Positions 14,976 to 24,093 of a stretch of DNA of 42,085 nt are shown piece by piece. The position numbers and the translations under genes are program-made. Below the pieces are notes generated by a model. That model searched no databases. It saw nothing but the letters and a program-made list of their open reading frames with translations, and was not told the origin of the DNA. This DNA is from Gracilimonas mengyeensis (GTDB taxonomy: Bacteria; Bacteroidota; Rhodothermia; Balneolales; Balneolaceae). Within the stretch, counting starts at the first letter, position 1. Each line of letters starts with the position of its first letter. The DNA is taken from contig NZ_FXTP01000023.1 of NCBI RefSeq assembly GCF_900182705.1, forward strand, positions 1 through 42,085, given 5' to 3'.

Positions 14976-17042
14976 CTAATTTTTTGGGGTGATTTTTTCG
15001 CCCCGTATATCCACCGCAATGGCGCCCTGGCCATTTTCCAAGACACACAGCGGGTTTATTTCCAGCTCTTCGATCTCGGGATAATCAACGGCGATACGGC
15101 TTAAGCGGAGTAGCGCCTCCACAACGGCCTCTTCATCCCGGGCCGACATATTTCGCCAGCCTTTCATTTTCTCACCTGCTTTAGTGGCGTTGATGAGATC
15201 TTTCGCACGCATACGATTTAGCGGAGCAATAGCCGTTTGCACATCCTTATATAATTCCACATCGGTGCCGCCACTGCCAAATAATACCATGGGGCCAAAC
15301 TGCTGGTCTCGCACCAAACCTACAATCACTTCCTGCGCACTTTCTACCATTTGCTGAATCAGCACTCCCTGCATGTTTCCGCCGGCTTTTTCTACCGATT
15401 TTCGGATTTCACTCCAGGCTTCCCTTACATCTGCTTCACTTTTTAGGCCCAGCTTCACCCCGCCGATATCGGATTTATGACTGAATTCTTCGGAAACCAA
15501 CTTCATCACCCCCTTGCCTTTGATCTCCGAAGCCATTTTTACTGCCTCATCTTCAGAAGCCGCCGTTTTTTGTTCGGGAAACCGGATGCCATAGCTTTCA
15601 AGCAGGCTTTCCCAATCGTTGTTTTTTACTGCTTCCTGAGCTTCTTTCTGATCCACTTCAAAGTCAGGGATTTCGGCATCCTCCTGTTTTCGCAACCATT
15701 CGCGCCGGTTCTTCATGGCGGATAAAAGCGATGCTGCCCGTTCCGGAAATGCCACGTTCGGGATTCTTCTTTTCTGAAGGATTTTGAGGGCATCGCCAAC
15801 GGATGCTTTCCCCATGATGGAAGTCACCACAGTTTTGTCATGTGCAGCGGCTACTTCTCCCACCACCTCGGCCAAACTTACCGGTAAGAACCAATCCTGC
15901 GGTGCCTGTATAACCAAAACCGCATCCACATTTTCATCGGTGAGCAGGGCTTCTAAAGCCAAGGTGTAAGTGCCCGGCCCAGAACCAGCCAGTACATCCA
16001 CCGGGTTGTTCACACTGGCCGCTTTAGGCAAACGGGAGGTTAAATATTTTTTGGTCTCATCAGAAAGGGAAGCTATTTCCAGCCCTTCTCTTTCCAGGGC
16101 ATCTACAGCCAGTATGGCCGGTCCACCCGCATTGGTAAGCACCGCCACTCGTTTACCTCTAGGCAGTGGCTGCCAGGCCATGGCTCTGGCCCATTCAAAC
16201 ATTTCTTCAATCGTATCGGCTTCCTGAATCCCACAATATCTGAAAGCAGCCCCATATGCTTCCGAGCTTCCGGCCAGAGCTCCCGTATGCGAAGCCACCG
16301 CACGGGCCCCGCTTTCACCCTGTCCTCCTTTCAGCATCAGGAAAGGTTTCTTGAGGGCCATTTTGCGGGAAGTTTCTAAAAATGCTTGTCCGTCAGAAAC
16401 GCCTTCGATATAGGCCGTAATAACTTTTGTTTGAGGGTCTCCGGCAATACCCTCAATCATTTCAATTTCGTTTACGTCAATCTGGTTTCCGAGACTTACA
16501 ATCCGCGAAAACCCAATTCCACTGCCACTGGCCCAATCAATAATTGCTGCTACCATTGCTCCGGAATGAGAAATAAAGCCTATGTCACCAGGCTCCGGCA
16601 TACCCACTACAAAAGTGGTATTTACAGGCGTGTGCGTATCGATTGTGCCAATGCAGTTGGGCCCAATCATACGGATGCCATACTCCTCAGCCACTTCCAT
16701 CAGTTTCTTTTCCATCTCCCGTCCTTCCTCGCCGGTTTCGCTGAATCCGCCGGTCATAATAATGACATGTTGGATACCGCGTTCGCCACATTCCGCCAAA
16801 ACTCCGGCTACTGCTTTAGCGGGAACAATTATCACCGCCAGGTCCACAGGATCCGGAACCTCAGCCACCGATTTAAAGCAGGGTTGCTCCAGTATTTCGT
16901 AAGCCTTCCGGTTTACGGGATAGATACCGCCTTTATAACGATACTTTATCAAATTACGAATGACCCCGTAGCCAAGTTTATGCGTGTCTTGAGAGGCTCC
17001 GATTACTGCAATACCCTTAGGAGAAAAGAACGGACTATCCAT
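14976..17042 (-). CDS. ADP-forming acyl-CoA (acetate-CoA) synthetase, fused subunits
   Basis: Catalyses acetyl- or acyl-CoA + ADP + phosphate to acid + CoA + ATP, working in acid production or activation. The domain order is CoA-binding Rossmann domain (about 5-130, SPKGIAVIGASQDTHKLGYG), succinyl-CoA-ligase-like domains (about 150-450) with the phospho-histidine His252 in VASHTGALAGS, and a C-terminal ATP-grasp domain (about 475-688) with the strand KGVMKLVSEEFSHKSDIGG and NPLCVLENGQGAIAVDIR. This is the single-chain alpha-beta fusion; 688 residues is the expected size. It could prefer acetate, succinate or longer acids, which the sequence cannot settle. It is monocistronic, convergent with the membrane protein gene. 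Confidence 0.92.
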   Translation of the reverse strand: MDSPFFSPKGIAVIGASQDTHKLGYGVIRNLIKYRYKGGIYPVNRKAYEILEQPCFKSVAEVPDPVDLAVIIVPAKAVAGVLAECGERGIQHVIIMTGGFSETGEEGREMEKKLMEVAEEYGIRMIGPNCIGTIDTHTPVNTTFVVGMPEPGDIGFISHSGAMVAAIIDWASGSGIGFSRIVSLGNQIDVNEIEMIEGIAGDPQTKVITAYIEGVSDGQAFLETSRKMALKKPFLMLKGGQGESGARAVASHTGALAGSSEAYGAAFRYCGIQEADTIEEMFEWARAMAWQPLPRGKRVAVLTNAGGPAILAVDALEREGLEIASLSDETKKYLTSRLPKAASVNNPVDVLAGSGPGTYTLALEALLTDENVDAVLVIQAPQDWFLPVSLAEVVGEVAAAHDKTVVTSIMGKASVGDALKILQKRRIPNVAFPERAASLLSAMKNRREWLRKQEDAEIPDFEVDQKEAQEAVKNNDWESLLESYGIRFPEQKTAASEDEAVKMASEIKGKGVMKLVSEEFSHKSDIGGVKLGLKSEADVREAWSEIRKSVEKAGGNMQGVLIQQMVESAQEVIVGLVRDQQFGPMVLFGSGGTDVELYKDVQTAIAPLNRMRAKDLINATKAGEKMKGWRNMSARDEEAVVEALLRLSRIAVDYPEIEELEINPLCVLENGQGAIAVDIRGEKITPKN

Positions 17043-17549
17043 ACGGAATGATCATTTTTGGTTAGCTGAAATGTGGCATACAAGGTAATGAAAAATCACA
17101 TAAACGACGTCTCTGAACTCAGCTATTCTTGATATTCAAGTAACATATTTTCATAACTCTTTTTTTTACTAAGCCCATTAAAATTAATTCAATTACCCAT
17201 TATTCATTATCAAAATAGATTTAAGAAAAACAAAAGACCTACCGATAACACAATAAAGGAGCAGTTCCTTTTATATCCGCTGCTGATTAGACTATTGCAG
17301 AATATAGTTTTGGGTTAGCAACAAGTTGTGGCAGCGATATTGTTCGGTAAAATTCATACAGCGGTTTTGGAGGTTTTCTAATGGGTAAATTATTGTTATG
17401 GCGGGACTATATTCCAGCCTCAAAGCTGCCCTTTTTATGTGACAGCCTTATTTTCACTTACTTATCAGCTCAAAGTAACCTCCTGCCAGTCAAGCTTTTC
17501 CTTTTCCTGTTTATCCCTCTTTTCTATCACACTATCTAAATAACATATT
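17043..17549. other. Divergent intergenic region
   Basis: Five hundred bp between the acyl-CoA synthetase (minus) and the PAS protein (plus). It is A+T-rich, with T runs near 17160, and presumably holds both promoters and 5' leaders. I see no gene, tRNA or repeat in it. Confidence 0.5.
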
Positions 17550-18941
17550 ATGGAAGCAACTAAAAAGATTAAAGACTTCACCATACCTAAACCTCTTAAC
17601 AAAGAGAGGCCTTTTGAATATCACGAGCTGTTCTTTTCTATTACCGATCCGAAGTCTGTAATTACTTATGCCAATGATGTATTTATTCGCATTAGTGCCT
17701 ATCCCGAAGAAGAACTAATTGGGGTACTGCATAAGATCATTCGTCACCCTGATGTACCCAGAGCGGTATTTCGGATATTCTGGGATTTTCTGGAAGCAGG
17801 AAAACCCGTAGCGGCCTATGTGAAGAACCTGGCTAAAGATGGCTGCTATTATTGGGTGATGGCGCTGGCTTTTCCCTGCGAAGGAGGTTATCTCTCCATT
17901 CGCTTAAAACCGGGAACCAAACTGTTTAAAACGGTTGAGAAGCTTTATAAGGAAGCGCTGGAAGTGGAAAAGTCGGCTGAACAGCATACCGACAAGAAAA
18001 CGGCGATGATGCAAGCGGTGGATTTCATCAACAAAAAAATAAATGAACTGGGCTTTGACAGTTATGAGAGTTTTATGTGGCATGCGCTGGAACAGGAAAT
18101 GGCCAACCGGCAAGATCACTTATCTGGCACTAATGATATCACCCATAAAAATGTCGAAAGTGTACCATTTCAGATGAGAGACCTGGAGCATCTTTTATCC
18201 GGTTTATTCAATCATCTGGGTAGGGTTAGGGGATTGCAAACCAACCTTGCTGAAAATTCGGGCTTCATCAATACCCTGTCTTCCTCCATTGCCTTGCTTT
18301 CACTGAATGCCCAAATAGGATCTTCTAAAATAAATCAGCAAGATATTTCCCTGTCGGTAGTAGCCAAAAACATGGGCGATCAGGCTGTTAAAGGAAAATC
18401 TATTCTGACTAATATGAAGTCTAATATCAAACAGCTGGATAAGCTGCTTAGTGCTATGGCTTTCGATGTCATCTCTTCAAAACTTATGGTAGAGATGACC
18501 AACACCTACCTAAAAGGTCTGGGTGAAGAAAGAACAGATTCTACTCATGTTACCGAACTAAGCCCGCACGAAGTTATTAGTATCCTGAAAAATGCTTTTT
18601 CGCCATATTTGAATAGTACTAGTCGGCATCTGGCAAAACTGCCCCATCATATCCACAAACTGAGCAGTAACATCCATGAGGTTGAAAAGCTGCTTAAGAT
18701 GCTTCGTTTCACTCATAACACCGGTAAAATTGAAATATCGAGGATACGTGAAAACAGTCATACTTTTACTACCACCTTTAAAGAACTGCTGCAGGAAATT
18801 GATGCGGCCCAGGAGGTAGTAAGCACTTTATCGGATTTTATAAATGAAAGCAGATCTTATCATCGTTTCTATTATCAAAATAACACAAATCTAAAATCCA
18901 TCACTGACAGGTTAGAAATGAACGCACTTATAACGGCGTAA
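17550..18941 (+). CDS. Soluble PAS protein with degenerate MCP-like signalling hairpin
   Basis: A 463-residue cytosolic protein without membrane segments. Residues about 28-120 form an Aer-type PAS domain, with ISAYPEEELIGVLHKIIRHPDVPRAVFRIFWDFLEAGKPVAAYVKNLAKDGCYYWV, the pattern that binds FAD in Aer; written in pieces, the core is IIRHPDVPRAVF and KDGCYYWVMA. The rest is helical. Residues 238-285 (INTLSSSIALLSLNAQIGSS, then LSVVAKNMGDQA) line up with the MCP signalling tip LALNAAIEAARAGE...FAVVADEVRxLA but have lost its EAAR core. Receptor function through CheA/CheW is therefore doubtful. The gene is alone, with no che genes nearby. It could be an Aer relative that signals by another partner. 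Confidence 0.75.
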   Translation: MEATKKIKDFTIPKPLNKERPFEYHELFFSITDPKSVITYANDVFIRISAYPEEELIGVLHKIIRHPDVPRAVFRIFWDFLEAGKPVAAYVKNLAKDGCYYWVMALAFPCEGGYLSIRLKPGTKLFKTVEKLYKEALEVEKSAEQHTDKKTAMMQAVDFINKKINELGFDSYESFMWHALEQEMANRQDHLSGTNDITHKNVESVPFQMRDLEHLLSGLFNHLGRVRGLQTNLAENSGFINTLSSSIALLSLNAQIGSSKINQQDISLSVVAKNMGDQAVKGKSILTNMKSNIKQLDKLLSAMAFDVISSKLMVEMTNTYLKGLGEERTDSTHVTELSPHEVISILKNAFSPYLNSTSRHLAKLPHHIHKLSSNIHEVEKLLKMLRFTHNTGKIEISRIRENSHTFTTTFKELLQEIDAAQEVVSTLSDFINESRSYHRFYYQNNTNLKSITDRLEMNALITA

Positions 18942-19383
18942 AACGGTCGAGGTTGCTATTTTACATTTTTACTGCAACTTACAATCAATTGATTTACTTT
19001 AGGCGGGCAATTGATTGGGAATACATACGTGTAATTAGTGAATTAAGGAATACAGGTTCATCCCTTTTTGGAAAATGATCAAATATCCTCATCTGCAATA
19101 TCGTATGATTTCTCAGACCTGAAACCAAAAAGGCAATTGCTTTGGAGCGCATTGAGTGGAGCCGGCTACCGGGACTTGGATACAAGCTTTTTAACATCGT
19201 TCAGCAAAAACACAGATGTTCAAAGTGATATTTCTCCAATTATTAGTACCGGTGTAAACAGCCAATTTTCAGTTATTTGTCTTGTTAAATATTGGTTACA
19301 TTTTCTTCATTCGTATTTTAGTCACATTAGATCAAAACATCATTTTCATATAACATATAGCAATTAATACGGTTTGATTTCCG
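18942..19383. other. Intergenic region without a convincing gene
   Basis: A plus-strand frame of 99 codons (19068-19367) opens with ATG but has low-complexity, hydrophobic-mixed content and no family. A minus-strand frame overlaps it. I see no terminator after the PAS gene. This stretch may include a decayed gene fragment, but nothing supports one. Confidence 0.4.
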
Positions 19384-20355
19384 ATGGATGATTTTCTGAA
19401 ACGATTCTTTGTTTTCGTAGTTATACAATTATTTTGCTTCAATCTGCTTATCGCGCAGAATGCTAATCGTGAGGAAGTAGTATTTAAAAGTGGAGATCGG
19501 GTTTTAAGTGGTACCCTGGTTTTACCCGAATCTGCCGAAAATGTACCTGTTTTGATATTTATCGGAGGCATTAATGAATGGGGGGATCCATTTCCACAGA
19601 GACAGCCCTTCATTGAGCAAAACCTGGAACGTACTTTTTTGGATGCCGGAGTAGGTGTTTTTTATTATCAGCCCAGAGGGGTCGGAGATTCCGACGGCAG
19701 GTGGCATCGCACCACTCTTCCGGGTTTTGCTGATGATGCTATAGCAGCAGTTCGGTATTTGAAGCAGCGCCGTGAAGTAAATCCCCAAAAAATAGGCTTG
19801 ATAGGACACGGAGAGGATGGCTGGGTAGCACAAATTGTGGCTGCTGAAGCCCCTTCTGAAATATTATTTGCAGCCTCACTTGCCGGGCCAACCTTTGATG
19901 CCAAACGGCAGCTTATCAACGAGTACCATAGCGAGTATATGTGCGCCGGTGAAGACAGTACCACGGCTTATGACAAAGCCGTCCAAAAAGCGACTTCCCA
20001 TCAAAATTGGGTATCATTATTCCCCTATACCAAACGCTGGCGGCATATGAGCCTGAAATTGGATTTTGAGCCGGCCTCATATATACGAGAAATTAATCTT
20101 CCTTTCCTTTTTGTTTTTGCAGAGAATGATGGCAAGGTTTACGCTGACTGGGCCGAAGAAGAACTCAATAATATTTTTTCAGGTTCAATCCCCTCGAATT
20201 TTACTGTTCAGTCTATTCCCGGAGCCAATCATTTCTTCCACGTAGCAAGCCCTTGTTTTGAGTATGATGAATCAACGCGAGAGTCTCTTGAGCGAGACTT
20301 TTCATTTCGCTTTCGGGAAGTGCTGAGAAACTGGGTATTTGAACAGTTGCAATAG
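19384..20355 (+). CDS. Secreted alpha/beta-hydrolase-fold protein lacking the nucleophile serine
   Basis: A 323-residue protein with an N-terminal signal (hydrophobic to about 24, ending LLIAQ). The fold markers are GTLVLPESAENVPVLIFIGG (from about 43), VFYYQPRGVGDSDG (92-105), the nucleophile elbow IGHGEDGW (140-147), FVFAENDGKV with acid Asp249 and GANHFF with His283. In active relatives the elbow reads GHSxGG; here the serine position is Gly143 (codon GGA), two base changes from a serine codon. Acid and histidine are kept. The protein may bind rather than hydrolyse, or use another residue; this is inference. The codon-level reading frame is intact. Confidence 0.85.
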   Translation: MDDFLKRFFVFVVIQLFCFNLLIAQNANREEVVFKSGDRVLSGTLVLPESAENVPVLIFIGGINEWGDPFPQRQPFIEQNLERTFLDAGVGVFYYQPRGVGDSDGRWHRTTLPGFADDAIAAVRYLKQRREVNPQKIGLIGHGEDGWVAQIVAAEAPSEILFAASLAGPTFDAKRQLINEYHSEYMCAGEDSTTAYDKAVQKATSHQNWVSLFPYTKRWRHMSLKLDFEPASYIREINLPFLFVFAENDGKVYADWAEEELNNIFSGSIPSNFTVQSIPGANHFFHVASPCFEYDESTRESLERDFSFRFREVLRNWVFEQLQ

Positions 20356-20431
20356 TCCTATCCACCTTGGCGACAATTGGATACCATAGCTTGTAAAAAC
20401 CGTTTGTTTTTCAAATTTCCGCAATACTAAT

Positions 20432-20461
20432 TTGGAAATTGGAACTTGTTAGCGCTATACT
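20432..20461 (+). promoter_or_regulatory. Sigma-70-like promoter of the YtxH gene
   Basis: TTGGAA (20432-20437) and TATACT (20456-20461) are 18 bp apart, 31 bp ahead of the start codon. A GGAG Shine-Dalgarno (20481-20484) lies 7 bp before the ATG. It is one of the clearest promoter pairs in the window. Confidence 0.55.
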
Positions 20462-20491
20462 TGTTTTAAGTACTAAAAAAGGAGAAATACT

Positions 20492-20812
20492 ATGAGCAGA
20501 TCATCAGATTATATTTCAGGAATTCTTTCAGGAGCACTTGTAGGTGCCGCAATCGCTTTGCTTTATGCACCGGACACCGGTAAAAATACCCGTGACCGTC
20601 TTTCTTACAAACTAAGTAACTATTATGATGAGCTGAATGAGCTTATTGATCAGTTGCGGGCAGAAAAAGAACTATTGGTTTCGGAGGCCAAAGAAAAAGG
20701 CGACCAAGTGGTACTTGATGCTAAAGAAAAAGCCGAGGGGCTTATCAAGGAAGCCGAAGATTTACTGGAATCTATTGAAACCGCTAAGAAAGCGGCGAAA
20801 GAACAAGGTTAA
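20492..20812 (+). CDS. YtxH domain protein
   Basis: A 106-residue protein of the YtxH family (general stress/gas-vesicle-like small proteins). It begins with a single hydrophobic glycine-alanine helix (about 8-28, GILSGALVGAAIALLYAPDTG) that fixes the diagnostic LLYAPDTGKNTR motif. A long charged coiled-coil follows (about 44-104, rich in Lys, Glu and Ala). It is likely membrane-anchored with the coil in the cytosol. The family function is not established. The gene has its own promoter and terminator, so it is a monocistronic, strongly bounded unit. Confidence 0.9.
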   Translation: MSRSSDYISGILSGALVGAAIALLYAPDTGKNTRDRLSYKLSNYYDELNELIDQLRAEKELLVSEAKEKGDQVVLDAKEKAEGLIKEAEDLLESIETAKKAAKEQG

Positions 20813-20844
20813 TTTTTTAACCACATATTCTTACTTAATTTTCA

Positions 20845-20878
20845 AAAGCCTGCATTAAAAGCGCAGGCTTTTTCTTTT
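20845..20878 (+). terminator. Intrinsic terminator of the YtxH gene
   Basis: AAAGCCTGC (20845-20853) pairs with GCAGGCTTT (20863-20871) around a 9-nt loop and is followed by TTTCTTTT on the plus strand, 33 bp beyond the YtxH stop codon. Confidence 0.85.
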
Positions 20879-20997
20879 CCCAATTTTCAGGCTACTCTTC
20901 TATTTTTTATCTGATTATTAGTGTTTAGTCAATTATATTGATTAAAGAACTTACAGGTAATCCCTGGCATATCGCACACTAACCAATCCGTTGACTT

Positions 20998-23900
20998 ATG
21001 TTTCCCTTCTTACCTAAAAAAATCGCCCCGATATTTCTCCTTTTTTTCGCCTTTATGTTACCGGTAACAGCTTTTGCTCAGCTTTCGGTATCAAAACTTT
21101 TTCAAAGTCGCGTGGTGTTGCAGCGTGATAAACCCGTGAAAGTGTGGGGTAAAGCTAATGTGGATGCAAATGTAAGCATCACTTTTGCACAACAGGAACT
21201 AAGCACACAGGTTGCTGCCAATGGGGAATGGGAAATTACATTTCCAGCAATGGACGCCGGTGGTCCCTATACGATGACCATCACTTCGGGCGACCAAAGC
21301 ATTACCGTAACAGACGTTCTGGTTGGGGATGTGTATTTGATCAGCGGACAGTCGAACATGGAGTGGCCGCTTAGTGCCTCGGACGGAGGCAGTGCGGAAG
21401 CGTCTTCTGCAAATTATCCCGAAATCCGTGAATTTAAAATATCCAAAGCCACCTCTCCGGAAATTTCCGATGAGCTTGGTACTGCAAGCTGGAAGAAAGC
21501 TACTACTGGTTTTTCCACGGGTTCCTTCTCGGCAGTAGGCTATTATTTTGCCAAACATATTCATGCTGAAGAAGGTGTGCCCATCGGTTTGGTGAACAAT
21601 TCGTATGGCGGTGCCCGTATCGAGGCTTTTATGAGCGAACAGATGCTGGGCTATGACGAAGAAGACGTAGAGCTGGCCAATGGAGAAACCGAACGCCAGC
21701 CTACCCTGATCTACAACAAAATGGTTCATCCTATTCTGCCTTTTGCTTACAAAGGCATTCTGTGGTATCAGGCCGAATCAAACGGCGACAGCATGACCGA
21801 TGCCCTTGCCTATGGCGAATTGTTTAGAACCATGATTACCTCCTGGAGAGATAGTTTGAATCAAGGTGACCTGCCTTTTCTTTGGGTGCAACTTCCCAAT
21901 TACGGTCAGCCGGCCGGCGATACTCCCTCCACCTGGGATGCATGGCCTCAGCTTCGTGCACAACAAAGTTCCGCACTCAGCCTACCCAACACCGGAGAAG
22001 CTATTACTATCGACGTGGGTGGAACCGATATCCATCCCACCAATAAAGAACCCGTTGGCGATCGCCTCGCTCTGTTGGCCCGTAAGATGATTTACGGAGA
22101 AGATATTGTAGCTCAGAGTCCCCGATATCAAAGTAATGCATTGACCGACAGCGGTACCGTGGTAATACGCTTCGAAAATACCGGCAGTGGTCTGGTTACC
22201 ATTCCTGAAAGCGAAGATGTACATGCTTTTGCCCTGGCCGGTGAAAACGAACAATTTGTTTGGGCAAATGCTAAAATTGAAGACAATCAGGTTATTGTTT
22301 GGCATGATGATATCCCGGAACCTGAAACCATCCGCTACGCATGGGAATACAATCCTGGTGATGTGAATTTATACAACACCGAAGGTTTGCCCGCTGCGCC
22401 TTTTCAAACCGCAGTAAATCCTGGTTTTAGTATCGGTTCTTTCGAATCAGCACGCAGTGCCATTGAGGTGGGCCAAAGCACGACGCTCAGCTGGCAGGTA
22501 TTTAACGCTGCCTCTATTACGCTCGATGGCGCCTCAGTAGACTCTGTAGGCTCTCAAACCGTCACCCCAACCCAAACCACCACTTATGAGCTGATTGCCG
22601 TTAGCCGCAGCGATGTGTCCTTAACAGATACCGCCCGCGTCACGGTTGAAGTACTATCCCCGGAAAACATCAACCGTACCTATGGCAAGCTGGCCACGGC
22701 TTCCTCACATGAGACCTGCTGCGGTGATCCCCTGCTGCCTGAATTTGCGGTGGATGAAGATATGAGTACGCGATGGAGTAGTGCCTGGAGCGACGGCACT
22801 GGCGACAATCCCGCAGAACCCAATTATGACGGAACGCCTGATGATGAATGGATTACGGTAGATTTGGAAAATGCTATTGATTTGGAACGCGTGATCCTGC
22901 GGTGGGAAGCCGCTTACGGTTCTTCTTATGATATTCAGGTTTCCTACGATGGTTTTCTTTGGAATACCGTATATGAAGAACGTGCCGGTGACGGTGGCGA
23001 AGACAACATTGTTTTTGAAGAGCCCGTTACGGGTCGCTACCTACGAATGCAGGGGATAGACCGCGCTACCGAATTTGGTTATTCATTATTTGAGATAGCA
23101 GCTTATGGTACCGTCTCTTCTGTACAACCTCCGGAAGTTAGCATCTCAACAAGTTTTGGGAATTTTCTTAATAAAAACCAAACAACCGTGACTGTAAATG
23201 CTACAGCCGGCTCTGAAGTAAGTGAGATCACAACTGTTGCTTTTTACGTGAACGGCGAATTAGCAGAAACGATCACTGAAGCCCCCTATTCAGCTGAAAT
23301 AGAAGTACCAGGTGCTGACGAATTCACGGTAACGGCCGTGGCCACCGATGCCAATGGCATACAAGTGCAATCCTCTCCTCTTGTGCTGTATGGTAACCGT
23401 GATAATATGACTTTATTTGAAGCGGAGGCAGATGATGTAACCACTACTGGTGGAGCTTCCGTAGGCAGCCATGTGGGTGCAAGCGGCGGGGAGTTTCTGG
23501 ACTTGCAGGATGCATGGACGGTTACTCTTCCTGATTTATTGTTCTATAATTCCGGTGAAAAACTGGTAGTCATTGGGTACCAACTGCTTTATGAAACCCC
23601 GAAATCCCAATATTTAGTAGTGAACGGAGATACCGTGGAGACCATTGAATTTACCGCTCCTGACACTGAAAGCTGGATGACCTATGCCACTAAAATAAAT
23701 ATCGAAGATCCATTCGGCGATAACCAAATAGCTATTCATGGTTTTTGGAACTGGATGGGTATTGATTACATCAAAATTAGTGATATCAATATTGGTCTCT
23801 CAACCGAAGACGGAGGCGAACTGCCTACCCGATTTGATCTGAAGCAAAACTATCCCAACCCATTCAACCCTACTACACAAATAACCTTTCAGCTGCCCAA

Positions 23901-24090
23901 AACTGAAAAAATAAAGCTACAAGTGTTTGATGTAACAGGCAAACTAGTTGGTACTTTAGTTGATAAAGTGGAACAAGCCGGTACTCATACGATCTCTTTT
24001 GATGCAGGTAATCTTTCCAGCGGCATTTACTTCTACCAGCTTTCCGGTTCTTTTGGAATCAGAACACAGAAAATGACGCTTATTAAATGA
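20998..24090 (+). CDS. Secreted sialate O-acetylesterase-like protein with discoidin and T9SS sorting domains
   Basis: A 1030-residue exported SGNH-type esterase that probably removes acetyl groups from sialic acids or other glycans. The signal peptide is about 1-27 (VTAFAQ). The catalytic domain is about 28-470, with the nucleophile Ser118-119 region LISGQSNMEWPL, LWYQAESNGDS (from 255) and the Asp344-His346 pair in GTDIHP. A small Ig-like segment (about 470-552) and an F5/8-type-C/discoidin domain (about 565-704, VDEDMSTRWSS, YLRMQGIDRATEFGYSLFEIAAYG) follow. Next is a bacterial Ig-like region (about 712-797), then a CBM6/35-like jelly roll (about 806-929). Residues 945-1030, beginning QNYPNPFNPTTQITFQLP, form the type IX secretion C-terminal domain. 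It is the clearest lineage marker here. No polysaccharide utilisation genes adjoin it. Confidence 0.93.
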   Translation: MFPFLPKKIAPIFLLFFAFMLPVTAFAQLSVSKLFQSRVVLQRDKPVKVWGKANVDANVSITFAQQELSTQVAANGEWEITFPAMDAGGPYTMTITSGDQSITVTDVLVGDVYLISGQSNMEWPLSASDGGSAEASSANYPEIREFKISKATSPEISDELGTASWKKATTGFSTGSFSAVGYYFAKHIHAEEGVPIGLVNNSYGGARIEAFMSEQMLGYDEEDVELANGETERQPTLIYNKMVHPILPFAYKGILWYQAESNGDSMTDALAYGELFRTMITSWRDSLNQGDLPFLWVQLPNYGQPAGDTPSTWDAWPQLRAQQSSALSLPNTGEAITIDVGGTDIHPTNKEPVGDRLALLARKMIYGEDIVAQSPRYQSNALTDSGTVVIRFENTGSGLVTIPESEDVHAFALAGENEQFVWANAKIEDNQVIVWHDDIPEPETIRYAWEYNPGDVNLYNTEGLPAAPFQTAVNPGFSIGSFESARSAIEVGQSTTLSWQVFNAASITLDGASVDSVGSQTVTPTQTTTYELIAVSRSDVSLTDTARVTVEVLSPENINRTYGKLATASSHETCCGDPLLPEFAVDEDMSTRWSSAWSDGTGDNPAEPNYDGTPDDEWITVDLENAIDLERVILRWEAAYGSSYDIQVSYDGFLWNTVYEERAGDGGEDNIVFEEPVTGRYLRMQGIDRATEFGYSLFEIAAYGTVSSVQPPEVSISTSFGNFLNKNQTTVTVNATAGSEVSEITTVAFYVNGELAETITEAPYSAEIEVPGADEFTVTAVATDANGIQVQSSPLVLYGNRDNMTLFEAEADDVTTTGGASVGSHVGASGGEFLDLQDAWTVTLPDLLFYNSGEKLVVIGYQLLYETPKSQYLVVNGDTVETIEFTAPDTESWMTYATKINIEDPFGDNQIAIHGFWNWMGIDYIKISDINIGLSTEDGGELPTRFDLKQNYPNPFNPTTQITFQLPKTEKIKLQVFDVTGKLVGTLVDKVEQAGTHTISFDAGNLSSGIYFYQLSGSFGIRTQKMTLIK

Positions 24091-24093
24091 TTT

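Noticed and set aside
14990-15006. GGGGTGATTTTTTCGCCCC-like stem at the end of the acyl-CoA synthetase
   Set aside because: The stem is short and has no T tract after it on either strand, so I did not call a terminator.
19068-19367. 99-residue plus-strand open frame in the gap before the hydrolase
   Set aside because: Composition is unlike a protein family I know, it overlaps a minus-strand frame and lacks a ribosome-binding site. It is noted as uncertain only.
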